Of a DNA stretch of 16,857 nucleotides, positions 16,201 through 16,857 are shown one piece after another. The stretch's first letter is position 1. Each line of letters starts with the position of its first letter. The stretch covers positions 7,501 to 24,357 of the forward strand of contig WPIO01000569.1 in assembly GCA_009760855.2 (NCBI GenBank). Reading direction: 5' to 3'. This DNA comes from Cristatella mucedo. Its lineage: Eukaryota; Bryozoa; Phylactolaemata; Cristatellidae. The notes beneath the pieces are model-generated. The model was given only the letters and a program-made list of their open reading frames with translations. It did no database searches and was not told where the DNA came from. Both the position numbers and the translations under genes were made by a program.

Positions 16201-16857
16201 GCACAGCCCTTCTGTATGACTTTAGAATAAGTTTTATATGAAGAAGGTTGGATCGCTCTTCTCTCAGTTTCTTTCAACCTAGTTTCTCGTTCTTTCTGAA
16301 CTGTGGCTCGTCGTCGAACTGTCCGATTCTTTGTACATTACAAGATCGCTTATATCGGGTCGCCGTTCATAATCCGCTTCTTCTCTATCCCATTGCGTTT
16401 TCTTATATTTATATTCTCCGTGTTCTCTCCTTTGGATAGTCCGCTTACGCTCAGCCTTTCGCGCGCATCAACGTTTTGCTTTTGCTTCTCTTCATATTTC
16501 TTAAGTTTTGCAGCCTACGCAATCGTCTTTGAATGTCTTTCACTTCTTTTGCATATAGGCACTCATTAACTTTATTTACATTCGCAACATCGCAGCGTCG
16601 ACTGTTATTTTCACTCCATCAATGATATACTTGCCATTTTTGTTACCGAAACCAGCTCATTTTTTATCTGCACAGATACCGCGTCAACAGCTGCTGCTCC
16701 AACGACTGTTTTTCCATTGCATTCACCCAGGCGCTTTAGAAAAGCCCATCGTGCCCACTATGTTTAGTCTTATCTAATTTCATCAGTGACTACGGTTTTT
16801 CCAATAGTAGCTACGGTTATTTCCATCTGATCTGTTAAACTAGATCGTAACTTGCCG
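16201..16857 (-). pseudogene. Unrecognised charged gene upstream of the capsid gene (continues beyond window)
   Basis: The minus strand shows coding-like segments in changing frames. From the right edge: an opening near MEITVATIGKTVVTDEIR, then NGKTVVGAAAVDAVSVQ, then KNGKYIIDGVKITVDAAM. Then comes a highly charged, probably helical part (KEVKDIQRRLRRLQNLRN, then REHGEYKYKKTQWDREE) and a Ser-rich end (SDSSTTSHSSERTRN). I recognise no family and see no Walker A motif, so it is not identified as the packaging ATPase. A basic internal or core virion protein would fit the composition, but this is a guess. Plus-strand frames over the same stretch are antisense shadows. Confidence 0.35.

Larger units (their letters stand above)
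10200..16857. mobile_element. Polinton/Maverick-like virus element, copy 2 (right end beyond window)
   Basis: Gene order in copy 2: small frames (+), membrane protein (+), integrase (-), cysteine-pair protein (+), fibre-like protein (-), unrecognised gene (-), major capsid protein (-), charged gene (-). A retroviral-type integrase with a double jelly-roll capsid defines the Polinton/adintovirus group. The DNA polymerase B, packaging ATPase and maturation protease genes expected of a complete element are not in view and may lie to the right. Every long gene is broken. The left edge is uncertain: homology to copy 1 begins at 10740, but probable element frames start earlier. Confidence 0.75.

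Noticed and set aside
16248-16569. Plus-strand frames of 63 and 88 codons
   Set aside because: Antisense to the charged minus-strand gene; their Phe/Ser/Leu-rich content is what Lys/Glu/Arg codons give on the other strand.
1-16857. CRISPR array, bacterial operons or ribosome binding sites
   Set aside because: No regular spaced repeats with unique spacers; the retrotransposons and polyadenylation signal indicate animal nuclear DNA.

Overview
The window looks like nuclear DNA of an invertebrate animal. The evidence is an intronless secreted haem peroxidase of the kind found in several invertebrate phyla, L2/CR1-type non-LTR retrotransposon pieces, a tRNA-promoter retroposon, an (ATT)n retroposon tail, and decayed large DNA elements of the Polinton/Maverick (adintovirus) type. 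I cannot name the species. One ambiguous base (N) lies at 6265.

Layout. Positions 1-2400 are a gene-poor field of degenerate short repeats built on ATTGC, with higher-order repeats, and hold a frameshifted scrap of a peroxidase gene (about 1240-1404, minus). A GC-rich stretch (about 2400-4600) carries the only intact gene I trust: a class I-like secreted peroxidase (2729-3838, minus). A 755-bp repeat with a tRNA-type internal promoter occurs twice (4719-5471 and 8606-9363). Another retroposon tail ends in (ATT)n at 9970.

Two AT-rich stretches in the same orientation (5472-8072, and about 10200 to the window end) are related copies of one Polinton-like virus element. Both are broken by stops, frameshifts and insertions. 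Aligning them recovers a compact gene set: a small membrane protein (+) converging on a retroviral-type integrase (-); a cysteine-pair, probably zinc-binding, protein (+) diverging from the integrase and converging on a fibre-like protein (-) with bacteriophage tail-fibre-type repeats. In copy 2 only, there follow an unrecognised gene (-), a double jelly-roll major capsid protein gene (-) and an unrecognised highly charged gene (-). Integrase start and stop codons sit at equivalent places in both copies, which supports the gene models.

The element no longer looks functional. Copy 1 has lost everything beyond the middle of the fibre gene, where an L2/CR1 reverse-transcriptase scrap follows. 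Copy 2 carries a 426-bp L2-like insertion with a 5-bp target duplication inside the cysteine-pair gene. The most unusual point is the fibre-like gene in an animal-genome Polinton. The second is the peroxidase active site, which mixes a distal Phe with a proximal Trp.
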